Numbered from the stretch's first letter, positions 1-7,546 are shown. The stretch is DNA of 8,573 bases from Eubacteriales bacterium (GCA_030536565.1 JAUNPT010000099.1:1-8573); one strand, 5' to 3'. Notes: generated by a model from the sequence alone, not told the origin. Program-made: numbers and translations.

Positions 1-43
1 TGTTTATCTGAAACAGGCAAAATATAACAGCAGAGGTGATTGC

Positions 44-1318
44 ATGATTAAAAAAGAAATGATAGCCATGCTTCTGGCTGGTGGACAAGGAAGCAGACTT
101 GGCGTATTGACAGCCAAGGTCGCAAAACCAGCAGTGGCGTTCGGAGGAAAGTACAGAATTATTGATTTTCCGTTGAGTAACTGTATTAATTCAGGAATTG
201 ATACTGTAGGAGTGCTTACACAGTATCGTCCATTACGTTTAAATTCCCACATTGGCATCGGGATTCCATGGGATTTGGATCGTAATTTTGGCGGAGTTAC
301 AGTTCTTCCACCATATGAAAAGAGTACTAATAGTGAGTGGTATACAGGAACTGCCAATGCTATATACCAGAATCTGGAGTATATGGAACAGTATAATCCA
401 GATTATGTTCTTATCTTATCCGGTGATCATATCTATAAGATGGATTACAAGATTATGCTTGATTACCACAAGGCAAATAATGCGGATATCACAATTGCAG
501 CGATGCCGGTACCTATGGAGGAGGCAAGCAGATTCGGTATAGTTGTTACAGATGAGGACAACAGAATTACAGAATTTGAAGAAAAACCAGAAAATCCAAA
601 AAGCAATCTGGCATCTATGGGTATTTACATATTTAGCTGGAAGGTTTTAAAGGATGCGCTTATCAAGCTTAAGGATCAGAAGGAATGTGATTTTGGTAAA
701 CATATCATTCCTTACTGCTTTGAGAATGATAAGAGGATATTTGCATACGAGTATAACAGCTATTGGAAGGACGTAGGCACTTTAAGCTCATACTGGGAAG
801 CTAATATGGAGCTTATAGACATTATTCCGGTATTTAATCTGTATGAAGAATTTTGGAAGATATATACGAGAACCGATATGATTCCGCCACAGTATATTGC
901 AGAGAACGCATTTATTGAAAAGAGTATTATAGGTGATGGAACGGAAGTATATGGTAAGGTGTTTAACTCGGTTATTGGAGCCGGAGTTGTTATAGAGGAA
1001 GGTGCAGAGGTTCGTGATTCAATTATTATGAATAACTCAGTAATTGGAAAGAATACAATTATTAAGAAGTCTATTATTGCTGAAGATGTAAAAATTGGAG
1101 CTGATGTTTCTCTGGGTGTAGGTGAAGAAGCAGAAAATGTTGCACTGCCTAAGATTTACAACTCAGGTCTGGTTACAGTTGGAGAGTGTTCTGTAATTCC
1201 TGATAATGTCAGGATTGGAAAGAATACAGCAATTTCTGGGGAGACTGCAATTGAGGATTATACGGACGGACTGCTTCCAAGCGGTGGCATTTTAATTAAG
1301 GCAGGTGATAACGTATGA
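44..1318 (+). CDS. glgC: Glucose-1-phosphate adenylyltransferase (ADP-glucose pyrophosphorylase), catalytic subunit GlgC
   Basis: This cytoplasmic enzyme makes ADP-glucose and pyrophosphate from ATP and glucose-1-phosphate, the committed step of bacterial glycogen synthesis. The 424-residue protein has the usual GlgC layout: a nucleotidyltransferase domain (about residues 5-270), then a left-handed beta-helix of hexapeptide repeats (about 290-410). Visible motifs are the glycine-rich loop LAGGQGSRL (11-19, with the catalytic-type Arg18), AKPA with Lys28, YTGTANA from Tyr100 (nucleotide site), SGDHIYKMDY with Asp128 (metal/catalytic), and FEEKP with Lys181 (sugar-phosphate site). The chosen start has an AGAGGTGAT ribosome binding site just upstream at 32-40. 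The gene overlaps glgD by four bases (ATGA), so the two are very probably translationally coupled and form a mixed oligomer. Any promoter lies mostly outside the 43 upstream bases available. Assignment is firm by motif; the allosteric effectors cannot be read from the sequence. Confidence 0.96.
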   Translation: MIKKEMIAMLLAGGQGSRLGVLTAKVAKPAVAFGGKYRIIDFPLSNCINSGIDTVGVLTQYRPLRLNSHIGIGIPWDLDRNFGGVTVLPPYEKSTNSEWYTGTANAIYQNLEYMEQYNPDYVLILSGDHIYKMDYKIMLDYHKANNADITIAAMPVPMEEASRFGIVVTDEDNRITEFEEKPENPKSNLASMGIYIFSWKVLKDALIKLKDQKECDFGKHIIPYCFENDKRIFAYEYNSYWKDVGTLSSYWEANMELIDIIPVFNLYEEFWKIYTRTDMIPPQYIAENAFIEKSIIGDGTEVYGKVFNSVIGAGVVIEEGAEVRDSIIMNNSVIGKNTIIKKSIIAEDVKIGADVSLGVGEEAENVALPKIYNSGLVTVGECSVIPDNVRIGKNTAISGETAIEDYTDGLLPSGGILIKAGDNV

Positions 1319-2430
1319 AAGCAATCGGAATAGTTTTAGCTGGCGGCAATAATAAAATGATGAAGGAACTGACTAATAAGCGTGCAATTGCTGCTATGCC
1401 TATAGCGGGAAGCTACAGGGCAATTGATTTTGCATTAAGCAATATGTCTAATTCACATATACAGAGGGTGGCTGTCATCACTCAGTATAATGCAAGATCT
1501 CTGAACGAGCATCTGAGTTCCTCAAAATGGTGGGACTTTGGAAGAAAGCAGGGAGGTCTGTATGTTTTTACTCCTACTATTACTGCAGAAAGCAGCTACT
1601 GGTACAGGGGGACTGCTGATTCACTTGCACAGAATCTTCATTTCTTAAAGACAAGTCATGAGCCTTATGTGGTTATTGCGTCAGGTGATGGAATTTATAA
1701 ACTGGATTACAATAAGGTATTGGAATATCATATTGAAAAGAAGGCTGATATTACAATGGTTGTTAAGCCGATGACAGACCGTTCAGATATTAACCGTTAT
1801 GGAGTTGTAGCGTTATCAGATGACGGCAGGGTGACAGAGATAGACGAGAAGCCGCTGCAGACTAATCTTTCAACGGTTTCGACGGGTATTTATGTTATTA
1901 GGAGAAGGCTTCTTATTGAATTGATAGAAAAGGCAGCAGAAGAAGACAGGCATGATTTTGTCAGGGATATTCTGGTGCGCTATAAGAATATTAAGAAGAT
2001 TTATGGATACCAGCTTGATTCATATTGGAATAATATTTCAACAGTGGACGCATATTACAAGACAAATATGGATTTCCTTAATAAGGGAGTGAGAGACTTC
2101 TTCTTTAAACAGTATCCTGATATTTATTCAAAGGTTGAGGATCTTCCACCAGCTAAGTATAACAATGGTGCAAATGTACGAAACAGTCTTGTGTCAAGTG
2201 GCTGTATTATTAATGGAACAGTGGATCATTCTGTACTATTTAAGAAGATTTATATTGGCAACAACAGTGTAGTAAAGAATTCGATTATTCTAAGCAATGC
2301 ATATATTGGAGATAATTCCTATATTGAGAACTGTATTGTTGAGAGTGGAAGTACAATTAAGGCGAATTCAAATTATGTGGGTGAATCAGGAGTTAAGATT
2401 GTAGTCGAGAATAATCCTGTTTACTATTGA
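1315..2430 (+). CDS. glgD: GlgD, non-catalytic/regulatory ADP-glucose pyrophosphorylase subunit
   Basis: This 371-residue paralogue of GlgC is typical of the GlgD subunit in Firmicutes, which is known to associate with GlgC and modulate it while having little or no activity alone. The fold is retained: nucleotidyltransferase domain (about 1-265) and a shorter hexapeptide beta-helix (about 285-360). YRGTADS, SGDGIYKLDY (Asp125) and IDEKP are still present. The glycine-rich loop is degenerate: GlgC's QGSRL is NNKMM here, so the catalytic-type Arg18 aligns with Met15, and GlgC Lys28-Pro29 aligns with Ile25-Ala26. The start overlaps the glgC stop as ATGA and has an AGGTGA site at 1303-1308, inside the end of glgC. 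A regulatory role is inferred from these substitutions and the gene pairing; weak residual catalysis cannot be excluded. Confidence 0.94.
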   Translation: MKAIGIVLAGGNNKMMKELTNKRAIAAMPIAGSYRAIDFALSNMSNSHIQRVAVITQYNARSLNEHLSSSKWWDFGRKQGGLYVFTPTITAESSYWYRGTADSLAQNLHFLKTSHEPYVVIASGDGIYKLDYNKVLEYHIEKKADITMVVKPMTDRSDINRYGVVALSDDGRVTEIDEKPLQTNLSTVSTGIYVIRRRLLIELIEKAAEEDRHDFVRDILVRYKNIKKIYGYQLDSYWNNISTVDAYYKTNMDFLNKGVRDFFFKQYPDIYSKVEDLPPAKYNNGANVRNSLVSSGCIINGTVDHSVLFKKIYIGNNSVVKNSIILSNAYIGDNSYIENCIVESGSTIKANSNYVGESGVKIVVENNPVYY

Positions 2431-2469
2431 TAAAACATTGGCCGGAATAACGCGGCAGAAGGGGCGCTT

Positions 2470-2742
2470 ATGAACATTACAGATGTAAGGGTAAGAAAGA
2501 TTGCAAAAGAGGGTAAAATGAAGGCAGTCGTTTCTGTAACAATTGATGATGAATTTGTTGTACATGACATTAAGGTCATCGAGGGAGAAAAGGGTTTATT
2601 TATTGCCATGCCAAGCAGAAAATCAACTGATGGCGAATATCGTGATATTGCACACCCTATTAACACAGCAACCAGAGATAAGCTTCAGTCTATTATACTT
2701 GAGGCTTATGCTAAGGCTGAAGATGTATTAGAGGATATGTAA
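2470..2742 (+). CDS. spoVG: Septation/sporulation regulator SpoVG
   Basis: A 90-residue protein with the full SpoVG signature: MNITDVRVRKI at the N terminus, FVVHDIKVIEG (about 29-39), GLFIAMPSRKSTDGEYRDIAHPIN (about 42-65) and a C-terminal helix. Bacillus SpoVG is about 97 residues, so this is essentially full length. SpoVG proteins are small site-selective nucleic-acid-binding proteins that influence gene expression, asymmetric septation and sporulation, and in other Firmicutes capsule or virulence genes. The start has a GAAGGGG site about six bases upstream. It lies 39 bases after glgD on the same strand and before a strong terminator, so it is probably the last gene of the glg transcript, although its own promoter in or upstream of the gap cannot be excluded. 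What it regulates here is unknown. Confidence 0.95.
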   Translation: MNITDVRVRKIAKEGKMKAVVSVTIDDEFVVHDIKVIEGEKGLFIAMPSRKSTDGEYRDIAHPINTATRDKLQSIILEAYAKAEDVLEDM

Positions 2743-2771
2743 AATCCCAGCTGCTTATAGTGATGAGTTAC

Positions 2772-2833
2772 AAAGAGGATACTATGCTGATGATTTTGGT
2801 AATAGAAATCATCAGCATAGTATCCTCTTTTTT
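2772..2833 (+). terminator. Intrinsic terminator of glgC-glgD-spoVG
   Basis: The two 25-base arms, 2772-2796 and 2806-2830, are perfectly complementary around a 9-base loop (TGGTAATAG). The 3' arm runs into six T residues (2828-2833). It starts 29 bases after the spoVG stop and 42 bases before the end of the converging AraC-family gene. On the minus strand the hairpin is followed only by TTTG, so it may also stop that transcript, but less efficiently. Confidence 0.93.
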
Positions 2834-2874
2834 GGAAAAATGCATGAATATGGAATAAATATTCAAAATCATAA

Positions 2875-3723
2875 TTATATATCCTTTACGTTGCCTTTTA
2901 TTTTCCTAAATTCTGTTGGCGAGATTCCATTAATGTGTTTAAATGCATCACCATAGTAGTTACTGTTCTGGTATCCGCATTGAAAGGCTATATCTGTAAT
3001 AGACAGGGTGGTTTCAAGCAGAAGCTTTTCGGAGTGATTGATTCGTACGTTATTCAGGTATTCCTTAAAACCAAAGCCATTTATTGTCTTGAATTTTTTG
3101 GAAAAATATGAGGAGTTCAGGTGAAGAAGTCCTGCGACATCATCTAATGTGATATTTTTGCTGAAGTTGTTGCATATATAATTCATGGCAGACTGGATTG
3201 ATTCATCAAGTACATGGACAGGCTGCGAGGATATATTTGCTTTATTATCCAGAGGATTATTGAATTTTCTTAACATTAGTATTATAAGACGCTGAAATAG
3301 ATCTTTTATGCTGCACACAGAATATATATCAGGTGCTTCTTTTTCTTTTATAAGCTGGGAGAAGATATAGTTTACCTGATTTATATGTTGTTCGGGCACT
3401 GTGAAAAAATTAGAATAGAGGAGCTGTTCAAAACGCAGGCCGCCGAGGGCGTTGATTAAATCGGATAAATAATCCAAAGTAAATTCTATATAGATTCTTT
3501 CATGCTCCTGTCCTTTGGAGTAAGTGGTTTTATGAAGGGTGTCAGCAGGAATAAAAACCATCGAGCCGGCTGACATTCGATAGACATTGTCATAAAGGAA
3601 AAAATTACATTCTCCGTTTACAAGATAATATAATTCAAAATAGCTGTGGGTATGTGCGGAGTGCATTGCATATGCCGGATGATGTGACTGCTTTGAAATC
3701 TCAAATCGTGAAAGCTTTTTCAT
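2875..3723 (-). CDS. AraC-family transcriptional regulator with N-terminal cupin sensor
   Basis: This predicted cytoplasmic DNA-binding regulator is 282 residues from the preferred start. The N-terminal part (about 15-75) resembles an AraC-type cupin sensor, with HTHSYFELYYLVNGE and a GSMVFIPADTLHKT segment. The C-terminal part (about 176-277) is a double helix-turn-helix AraC domain: ITLDDVAGLLHLNSSYFSKKFK is the first HTH, and SITDIAFQCGYQNSNYYGDAFK followed by ISPTEFRK is the second, matching the family signature. An in-frame ATG exists 29 codons upstream (3810) but has no ribosome binding site; the start at 3723 has GGGGAC about five bases upstream and begins MKKLSRFEI. ATG at 3735 is a less likely alternative. 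It is divergent from the pectin methylesterase gene, and AAAATATCG repeats lie between them, so it is likely the activator of that gene, responding to a pectin-derived sugar. The ligand is inferred, not seen. Confidence 0.9.
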   Translation of the reverse strand: MKKLSRFEISKQSHHPAYAMHSAHTHSYFELYYLVNGECNFFLYDNVYRMSAGSMVFIPADTLHKTTYSKGQEHERIYIEFTLDYLSDLINALGGLRFEQLLYSNFFTVPEQHINQVNYIFSQLIKEKEAPDIYSVCSIKDLFQRLIILMLRKFNNPLDNKANISSQPVHVLDESIQSAMNYICNNFSKNITLDDVAGLLHLNSSYFSKKFKTINGFGFKEYLNNVRINHSEKLLLETTLSITDIAFQCGYQNSNYYGDAFKHINGISPTEFRKIKGNVKDI

Positions 3724-3806
3724 AATTGTCCCCATTCTTGAGTGAATTACCGCAAAAATAACTGCATATATGTGAGCATATTTTACATATGTGAAATGGT
3801 AAATAT

Positions 3807-3832
3807 GCATAAAAAATACAATATATTTATGC
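3807..3832. repeat. Small inverted repeat upstream of the AraC-family gene
   Basis: GCATAAA at 3807-3813 and TTTATGC at 3826-3832 form an inverted repeat with a 12-base AT-rich centre. It lies 84-109 bases upstream of the regulator's start and 32 bases from the nearest AAAATATCG repeat. It could be an operator or part of the regulator's promoter, but in sequence this AT-rich it may be chance. No convincing -35/-10 pair for the regulator was found. Confidence 0.3.
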
Positions 3833-3863
3833 GATTTTGTTTAATATGACAATTATACACCTA

Positions 3864-3894
3864 AAAATATCGGTACACAATAGGCAAAATATCG
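3864..3894. promoter_or_regulatory. Candidate AraC-family operator: two AAAATATCG direct repeats
   Basis: AAAATATCG occurs exactly twice here, at 3864-3872 and 3886-3894. The start-to-start distance is 22 bp, about two helical turns. AraC-family proteins typically bind tandem direct half-sites spaced about 21 bp, with the site nearer the gene next to or overlapping the -35 box. Both copies point toward the pectin methylesterase gene, 126 bases before its start. Binding by the neighbouring AraC-family regulator is inferred from the spacing and the divergent arrangement. Confidence 0.6.
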
Positions 3895-3914
3895 AAAAAT
3901 GAGTAGAACCAACA

Positions 3915-3930
3915 TAAAATTTGTGATACT
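3915..3930 (+). promoter_or_regulatory. Possible -10 region(s) for the pectin methylesterase gene
   Basis: Two weak -10 candidates lie just after the direct repeats: TAAAAT at 3915-3920, and GATACT at 3925-3930 preceded by TG (extended -10). Neither has a recognisable -35 box. That is common for promoters that depend on an AraC-type activator, because the second half-site (3886-3894) would sit at or just upstream of the -35 position. The choice between them is undecided. Confidence 0.3.
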
Positions 3931-3967
3931 GTTAGCGTGTTATGGGATTTTACAAACTAAGAATGAA

Positions 3968-3976
3968 AAGGAGGGT
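3968..3976 (+). promoter_or_regulatory. Orphan Shine-Dalgarno-like sequence in the PME leader
   Basis: AAGGAGGGT is a stronger anti-16S match than the ribosome binding site actually used by the downstream gene, but no ATG, GTG or TTG follows at a workable distance. The nearest in-frame GTG is at 3993, 16 bases away. It could be an mRNA-stabilising 5' ribosome-binding element or a standby site. Both roles are inference. Confidence 0.4.
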
Positions 3977-4006
3977 AGGATATTTCACTTTAGTGTTTGA
4001 ATTTTT

Positions 4007-4013
4007 GGGAGGT
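4007..4013 (+). promoter_or_regulatory. Ribosome binding site that sets the PME start
   Basis: GGGAGGT lies six bases before the ATG at 4020 and argues for that start over the in-frame ATGs at 3942 and 3963. Starting at 4020 also puts a basic-then-hydrophobic signal peptide exactly at the N terminus. Confidence 0.88.
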
Positions 4014-4019
4014 AAAAAA

Positions 4020-7000
4020 ATGCGTAAAAATAAGATGTTAAAAGCAGTGACTGGTATGGCGCTTGCTTCTATTTTAGTTGTTGGTACGATTCCAGCTGCT
4101 ATGGACGGAATTATCGGAAAACCGGTAGTTGCAGTTGCGGCACCGCAGGAACAGGAAGCAGCAGTGAATCCACTGACAACAATTTGGAAAACTGCAGATA
4201 TTGGGGCACATACAACAACTGGTTCATATAGTTATGATGAGGCTGCAAAGGTAATAACAGTTAATGGTGCAGGCTCATGCTTTGGTAAAGATACAAAGGC
4301 AGATGATTTATTTTATGCTTATTTTAATGTAAAAGAGAAATCTAAGGTTACAGTTACTGCTAAGGTAAATACTGATTCGTCAAAAACGTCAGGTATGATT
4401 GGCGTTATGGCCAAGAATGATCTTGAAGCAGACAGCATTGCAGCAGCTGCATATGTGGATTATGGAAAGGGGAATATTCGTCTTGGAAGACATGGAGGGG
4501 CAGTTAATATTGCAAGTGTGGCAGATGTAGAAGCTTTTTATGTCAGACTTGAGGTATCAGAAGACGCTGTTTATTATACATTTGCAAAAGATGCAGAATT
4601 TACTGATATAATTAAGGCAAGAAGTGGAATGGAACTAGCTGGCCTGAATGCAACTACTGTCGGCTTCTTTGCAACAGAAGGATTAACAGCAACATTTTCT
4701 GATGTTAACATTGTTAATGAATATTCAACAGATGATGGAACAGTAAAGAAACAGGTATTTGATTCTAATATGGGAGAGATAATGCCAACCGCTTCTTCAA
4801 GTGCAGATTATTCAGGTGTATATGACCCAACATTTTCATTTGCGTCAACAGTAGATGGAAATGAGATTAGAATGGTAAGTACAAGAGGTGGTTCACCTAA
4901 GGCTGAGATCCGTTCTGATAAGTCGGCTAATTACTGGTTATTCCCAGCATTAGAGGGAAATTATAAGGTGTCGGCTGATGTGACAATTAATTCTATTAAT
5001 TCTGGAACTGATAAGCAGGGTGTTGCAGCAGGCCAGTTTAATGCATCGGCTGGTGAGAAGATGCAGATGGATATTGTACAGGCTAATAAGAATCAGGTTA
5101 CACAGCACAACTTTACAACCTCGTCTAATACTGTAAATGGTGGTGACCCTAAGTCAGCAGCAGGCTCAGTAACAGCAGGAAATACTTATACTCTTTCATA
5201 TGAAAAGACTGATAAAGGCAGTATTATGATTACAAAGAGCGCAGCAGGCGAAGTGCTTGCTGATAATACAGCAGCTCCATTTGATTTGACTCAGGCAGCA
5301 GCTTCATTACAGAATGGTACTAAGGTAAGCTATGGTTTAGCAGTGGCAGGAGCTGATGTTACTGTTGCTAATTTGACTTTAGTGAACAGTGATGGCGTTG
5401 TTATATATGATATGAATGATTATTATATCGCAGTCGGTATTGCACCAAAAATCGTCAATGCTGCAGCATTAGTAGCAGATGACAGGGAAAGTATTAATCT
5501 TACATGGGATGTGTCAGAGGAAGGTTCAGGAAATATCAAGTATTCTGTTTATTCATCAAAGAATGGCGGTGAATATGTTAAAGCAGGGGATTCTAAGGTC
5601 AACTCTTTTTCATACGCAGCAATGGATTCAGATGGAGTGTATTCATTTAAGATAGTTCCATATGGTGGTGAAACAGCAGGTACACCAGTTGAAACAGCAG
5701 GCGTTAATTACCAGACACCACTTGCTCAGGCAGAATTAAGTGTCACAGGAACATCGGGCAGGATTGATGTTTCATGGACTGCTGTTGAAGGTGCAGCTTC
5801 ATATGATTTATATAAGGCACTTGGTTCTGATGGAAAGGCTGAAGTTGTGGCGACTACTAAAGAGACATCATATACAGATAGTGCGGTAACAGCAGAAGAA
5901 CCATACTACTATTATGTTGTTGCAAAGAGTGACAATAACACAAGTAATCCAAGTGAGACTATGCAGGTGCTTGCATCTGATGGACATACGGGAGAGTATG
6001 TATATGAGAAAGAAGCAACTAAAATAACAGTTATTGATAAGACGAATGACACAGTTTTTGATGACAAGGCTTCAATTACTATGCAGGCTGACGAAGCAGG
6101 AACTGCTAAGATGTTAGTTAATGGAAAAGAAGTTTCAAGCAAGGCTGTAACTAAAGATAAAGCATTTACATTTATAATAGAGCTTGCCAAGGGAAGAAAT
6201 GATGTTGAACTGCTTTTTACAGATGCTGATAAAAACACGACAAGAAAGGTATTCAATTTTGTAAGCAATCCTAAGATTGATATTGTAGTTGATGCGGCTT
6301 TCACGGGCGAAGATGGAGCAGAGATGGCAGGATACCCAACATATAAGACTGTTGAGGCAGCAGTTAATTCGGTGGCAGCTGATAATGCAGAAGCAAAGGT
6401 TATATTTATTAAGAATGGCGAGTACAATGAGAGAGTTACAGTTGAAGCACCAATGGTAAGTATTCTTGGTGAAGATGCAGAAAATACACACATTTTCTTC
6501 TCAGCGGCAGTTGCTGATGGTACAGCTGACAGCATGTGGAATAGGAATGCAATGTATGTGGATTCTACTGCAGATGGCTTTACAGCAGAAAATTTAACTG
6601 TGGAAAATTCTTATAATTATACAAATGGTTCAGACCAGCAGGCAGATGCATTATGTATTGTAGCTGATAAGACGGCCTGTGTTAATATCCGCCTTATAGG
6701 ATATCAGGATACATTGCTTACAGATTCAAGGGTTAAGGATTCAACAGGTAATTATGAGGTTACACGACAGTATTTTGAAAAATGTTATATTACAGGAAAT
6801 GTAGACTTTATCTATGGCGCAGGAACATCAGTGTTTGAGGACTGCGATATTGTTGCAAGATATACATCATATAAGCCAGATGGCTGCTTTACAGCAGGAA
6901 GAACCTATGCGGCAACAAAGTATGGCTTTGTATTTGACAACTGTAGGTTCCTTGCAGAAGATGGAATTGCAGATGGTGCTTATAGAATGGCCAGACCTTG

Positions 7001-7433
7001 GGGCGCAGATGCTTCAGCCACATTTATTAATTGTTATTTAACATCAGCAATACAGGCTACTGGTTATGGTGATATGAGTGGAAACTCATATAAGAATGCA
7101 AGATTTGCTGAGTATGGTTCATATGGGCCAGGATACATGCTTAATAATGACAGGCCATTGCTTACATCAGCACAGGCAAAAATGTCTGAGGCAGAAGCAG
7201 TTATGGGAGATTATGATTATGCAGGCGTAGTTTCAGGACTTTATAAGGCAGCTGAAGTGACTGCTCCAGAACAGCCAGCAGATTCAGAGCAGCCAAAGGT
7301 TGAAGCAGAGACACCGGCAACTGATGTTGCAACAGGAGACAGCAGCGCAGCTTTATTATATGCATTGTTTGCACTTATGGCAGTGTTAGCTATTGCAGGA
7401 ATTATTTATGAAGATAAGAAAAGAAGAGCGTAG
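4020..7433 (+). CDS. Secreted, wall-anchored multi-domain pectin methylesterase (carbohydrate esterase family 8)
   Basis: This 1137-residue enzyme is predicted to remove methyl esters from the galacturonate backbone of pectin outside the cell, releasing methanol and exposing pectate to lyases. Layout: signal peptide (1 to about 41, MRKNK, hydrophobic core, AVAA); about 430 residues of beta-rich sequence in two possible modules (about 48-235 and 246-460) that I cannot assign; two FN3-like domains (about 476-562 and 566-652); an Ig-like module (about 660-750); the pectinesterase beta-helix (about 757-1068); an acidic Pro-rich linker; and VATGD (1103-1107), a hydrophobic segment (1110-1130) and KKRRA. 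Active-site residues are all present: GEYNE (800-804), Gln874, GYQDT with Gln896 and Asp897, NVDFIYG with nucleophile Asp929, and ARPW with Arg992 and Trp994. The spacing from Gln874 to Gln896 equals that in plant enzymes; about 11 extra residues separate Asp897 and Asp929. It is probably controlled by the divergent AraC-family gene. Confidence 0.95.
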   Translation: MRKNKMLKAVTGMALASILVVGTIPAAMDGIIGKPVVAVAAPQEQEAAVNPLTTIWKTADIGAHTTTGSYSYDEAAKVITVNGAGSCFGKDTKADDLFYAYFNVKEKSKVTVTAKVNTDSSKTSGMIGVMAKNDLEADSIAAAAYVDYGKGNIRLGRHGGAVNIASVADVEAFYVRLEVSEDAVYYTFAKDAEFTDIIKARSGMELAGLNATTVGFFATEGLTATFSDVNIVNEYSTDDGTVKKQVFDSNMGEIMPTASSSADYSGVYDPTFSFASTVDGNEIRMVSTRGGSPKAEIRSDKSANYWLFPALEGNYKVSADVTINSINSGTDKQGVAAGQFNASAGEKMQMDIVQANKNQVTQHNFTTSSNTVNGGDPKSAAGSVTAGNTYTLSYEKTDKGSIMITKSAAGEVLADNTAAPFDLTQAAASLQNGTKVSYGLAVAGADVTVANLTLVNSDGVVIYDMNDYYIAVGIAPKIVNAAALVADDRESINLTWDVSEEGSGNIKYSVYSSKNGGEYVKAGDSKVNSFSYAAMDSDGVYSFKIVPYGGETAGTPVETAGVNYQTPLAQAELSVTGTSGRIDVSWTAVEGAASYDLYKALGSDGKAEVVATTKETSYTDSAVTAEEPYYYYVVAKSDNNTSNPSETMQVLASDGHTGEYVYEKEATKITVIDKTNDTVFDDKASITMQADEAGTAKMLVNGKEVSSKAVTKDKAFTFIIELAKGRNDVELLFTDADKNTTRKVFNFVSNPKIDIVVDAAFTGEDGAEMAGYPTYKTVEAAVNSVAADNAEAKVIFIKNGEYNERVTVEAPMVSILGEDAENTHIFFSAAVADGTADSMWNRNAMYVDSTADGFTAENLTVENSYNYTNGSDQQADALCIVADKTACVNIRLIGYQDTLLTDSRVKDSTGNYEVTRQYFEKCYITGNVDFIYGAGTSVFEDCDIVARYTSYKPDGCFTAGRTYAATKYGFVFDNCRFLAEDGIADGAYRMARPWGADASATFINCYLTSAIQATGYGDMSGNSYKNARFAEYGSYGPGYMLNNDRPLLTSAQAKMSEAEAVMGDYDYAGVVSGLYKAAEVTAPEQPADSEQPKVEAETPATDVATGDSSAALLYALFALMAVLAIAGIIYEDKKRRA

Positions 7434-7475
7434 TCGTTTCATTTAACAAATTTATGAATTAAAAACATATAAAAT

Positions 7476-7526
7476 AAACACCACCTGGCTTATACTTTTA
7501 TAAGGGTATAAACCAAGTGGTGTTTT
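7476..7526 (+). terminator. Hairpin terminator after the pectin methylesterase gene
   Basis: Arms 7477-7495 and 7506-7524 pair over 19 positions with two mismatches and are followed by TTTT (7523-7526). Read on the plus strand, both mismatches (7485/7516 and 7489/7512) are C-A; read on the minus strand they are G-U wobbles, and a T-rich tract (TTTATTTTAT) follows. It probably terminates the PME transcript, 43 bases after the stop, but would also work, perhaps better, against transcription entering from the right. Confidence 0.75.
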
Positions 7527-7546
7527 GCGTTGGTGTATAAAATATA

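Noticed and set aside
4..357. Minus-strand open frame opposite glgC
   Set aside because: It overlaps the strongly conserved GlgC N-terminal domain and shows no recognisable domain.
2431..2469. Possible small hairpin GCCG/CGGC between glgD and spoVG
   Set aside because: It has only four pairs with a sizeable loop and no T-run; it is not distinguishable from chance.
3724..3810. 29-codon N-terminal extension of the AraC-family protein
   Set aside because: No ribosome binding site precedes 3810, the sequence is AT-rich promoter-like DNA, and the family normally starts close to the cupin.
3942..4019. 26-codon upstream extension of the PME to the ATG at 3942
   Set aside because: That ATG has no ribosome binding site; the ATG at 4020 has GGGAGGT and begins a normal signal peptide.
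5912..6535. 207-residue minus-strand open frame inside the PME gene
   Set aside because: It is fully antisense to a well-supported coding region, Ser/Ala/Leu-rich from complementing the PME codons, with no ribosome binding site or family motifs.
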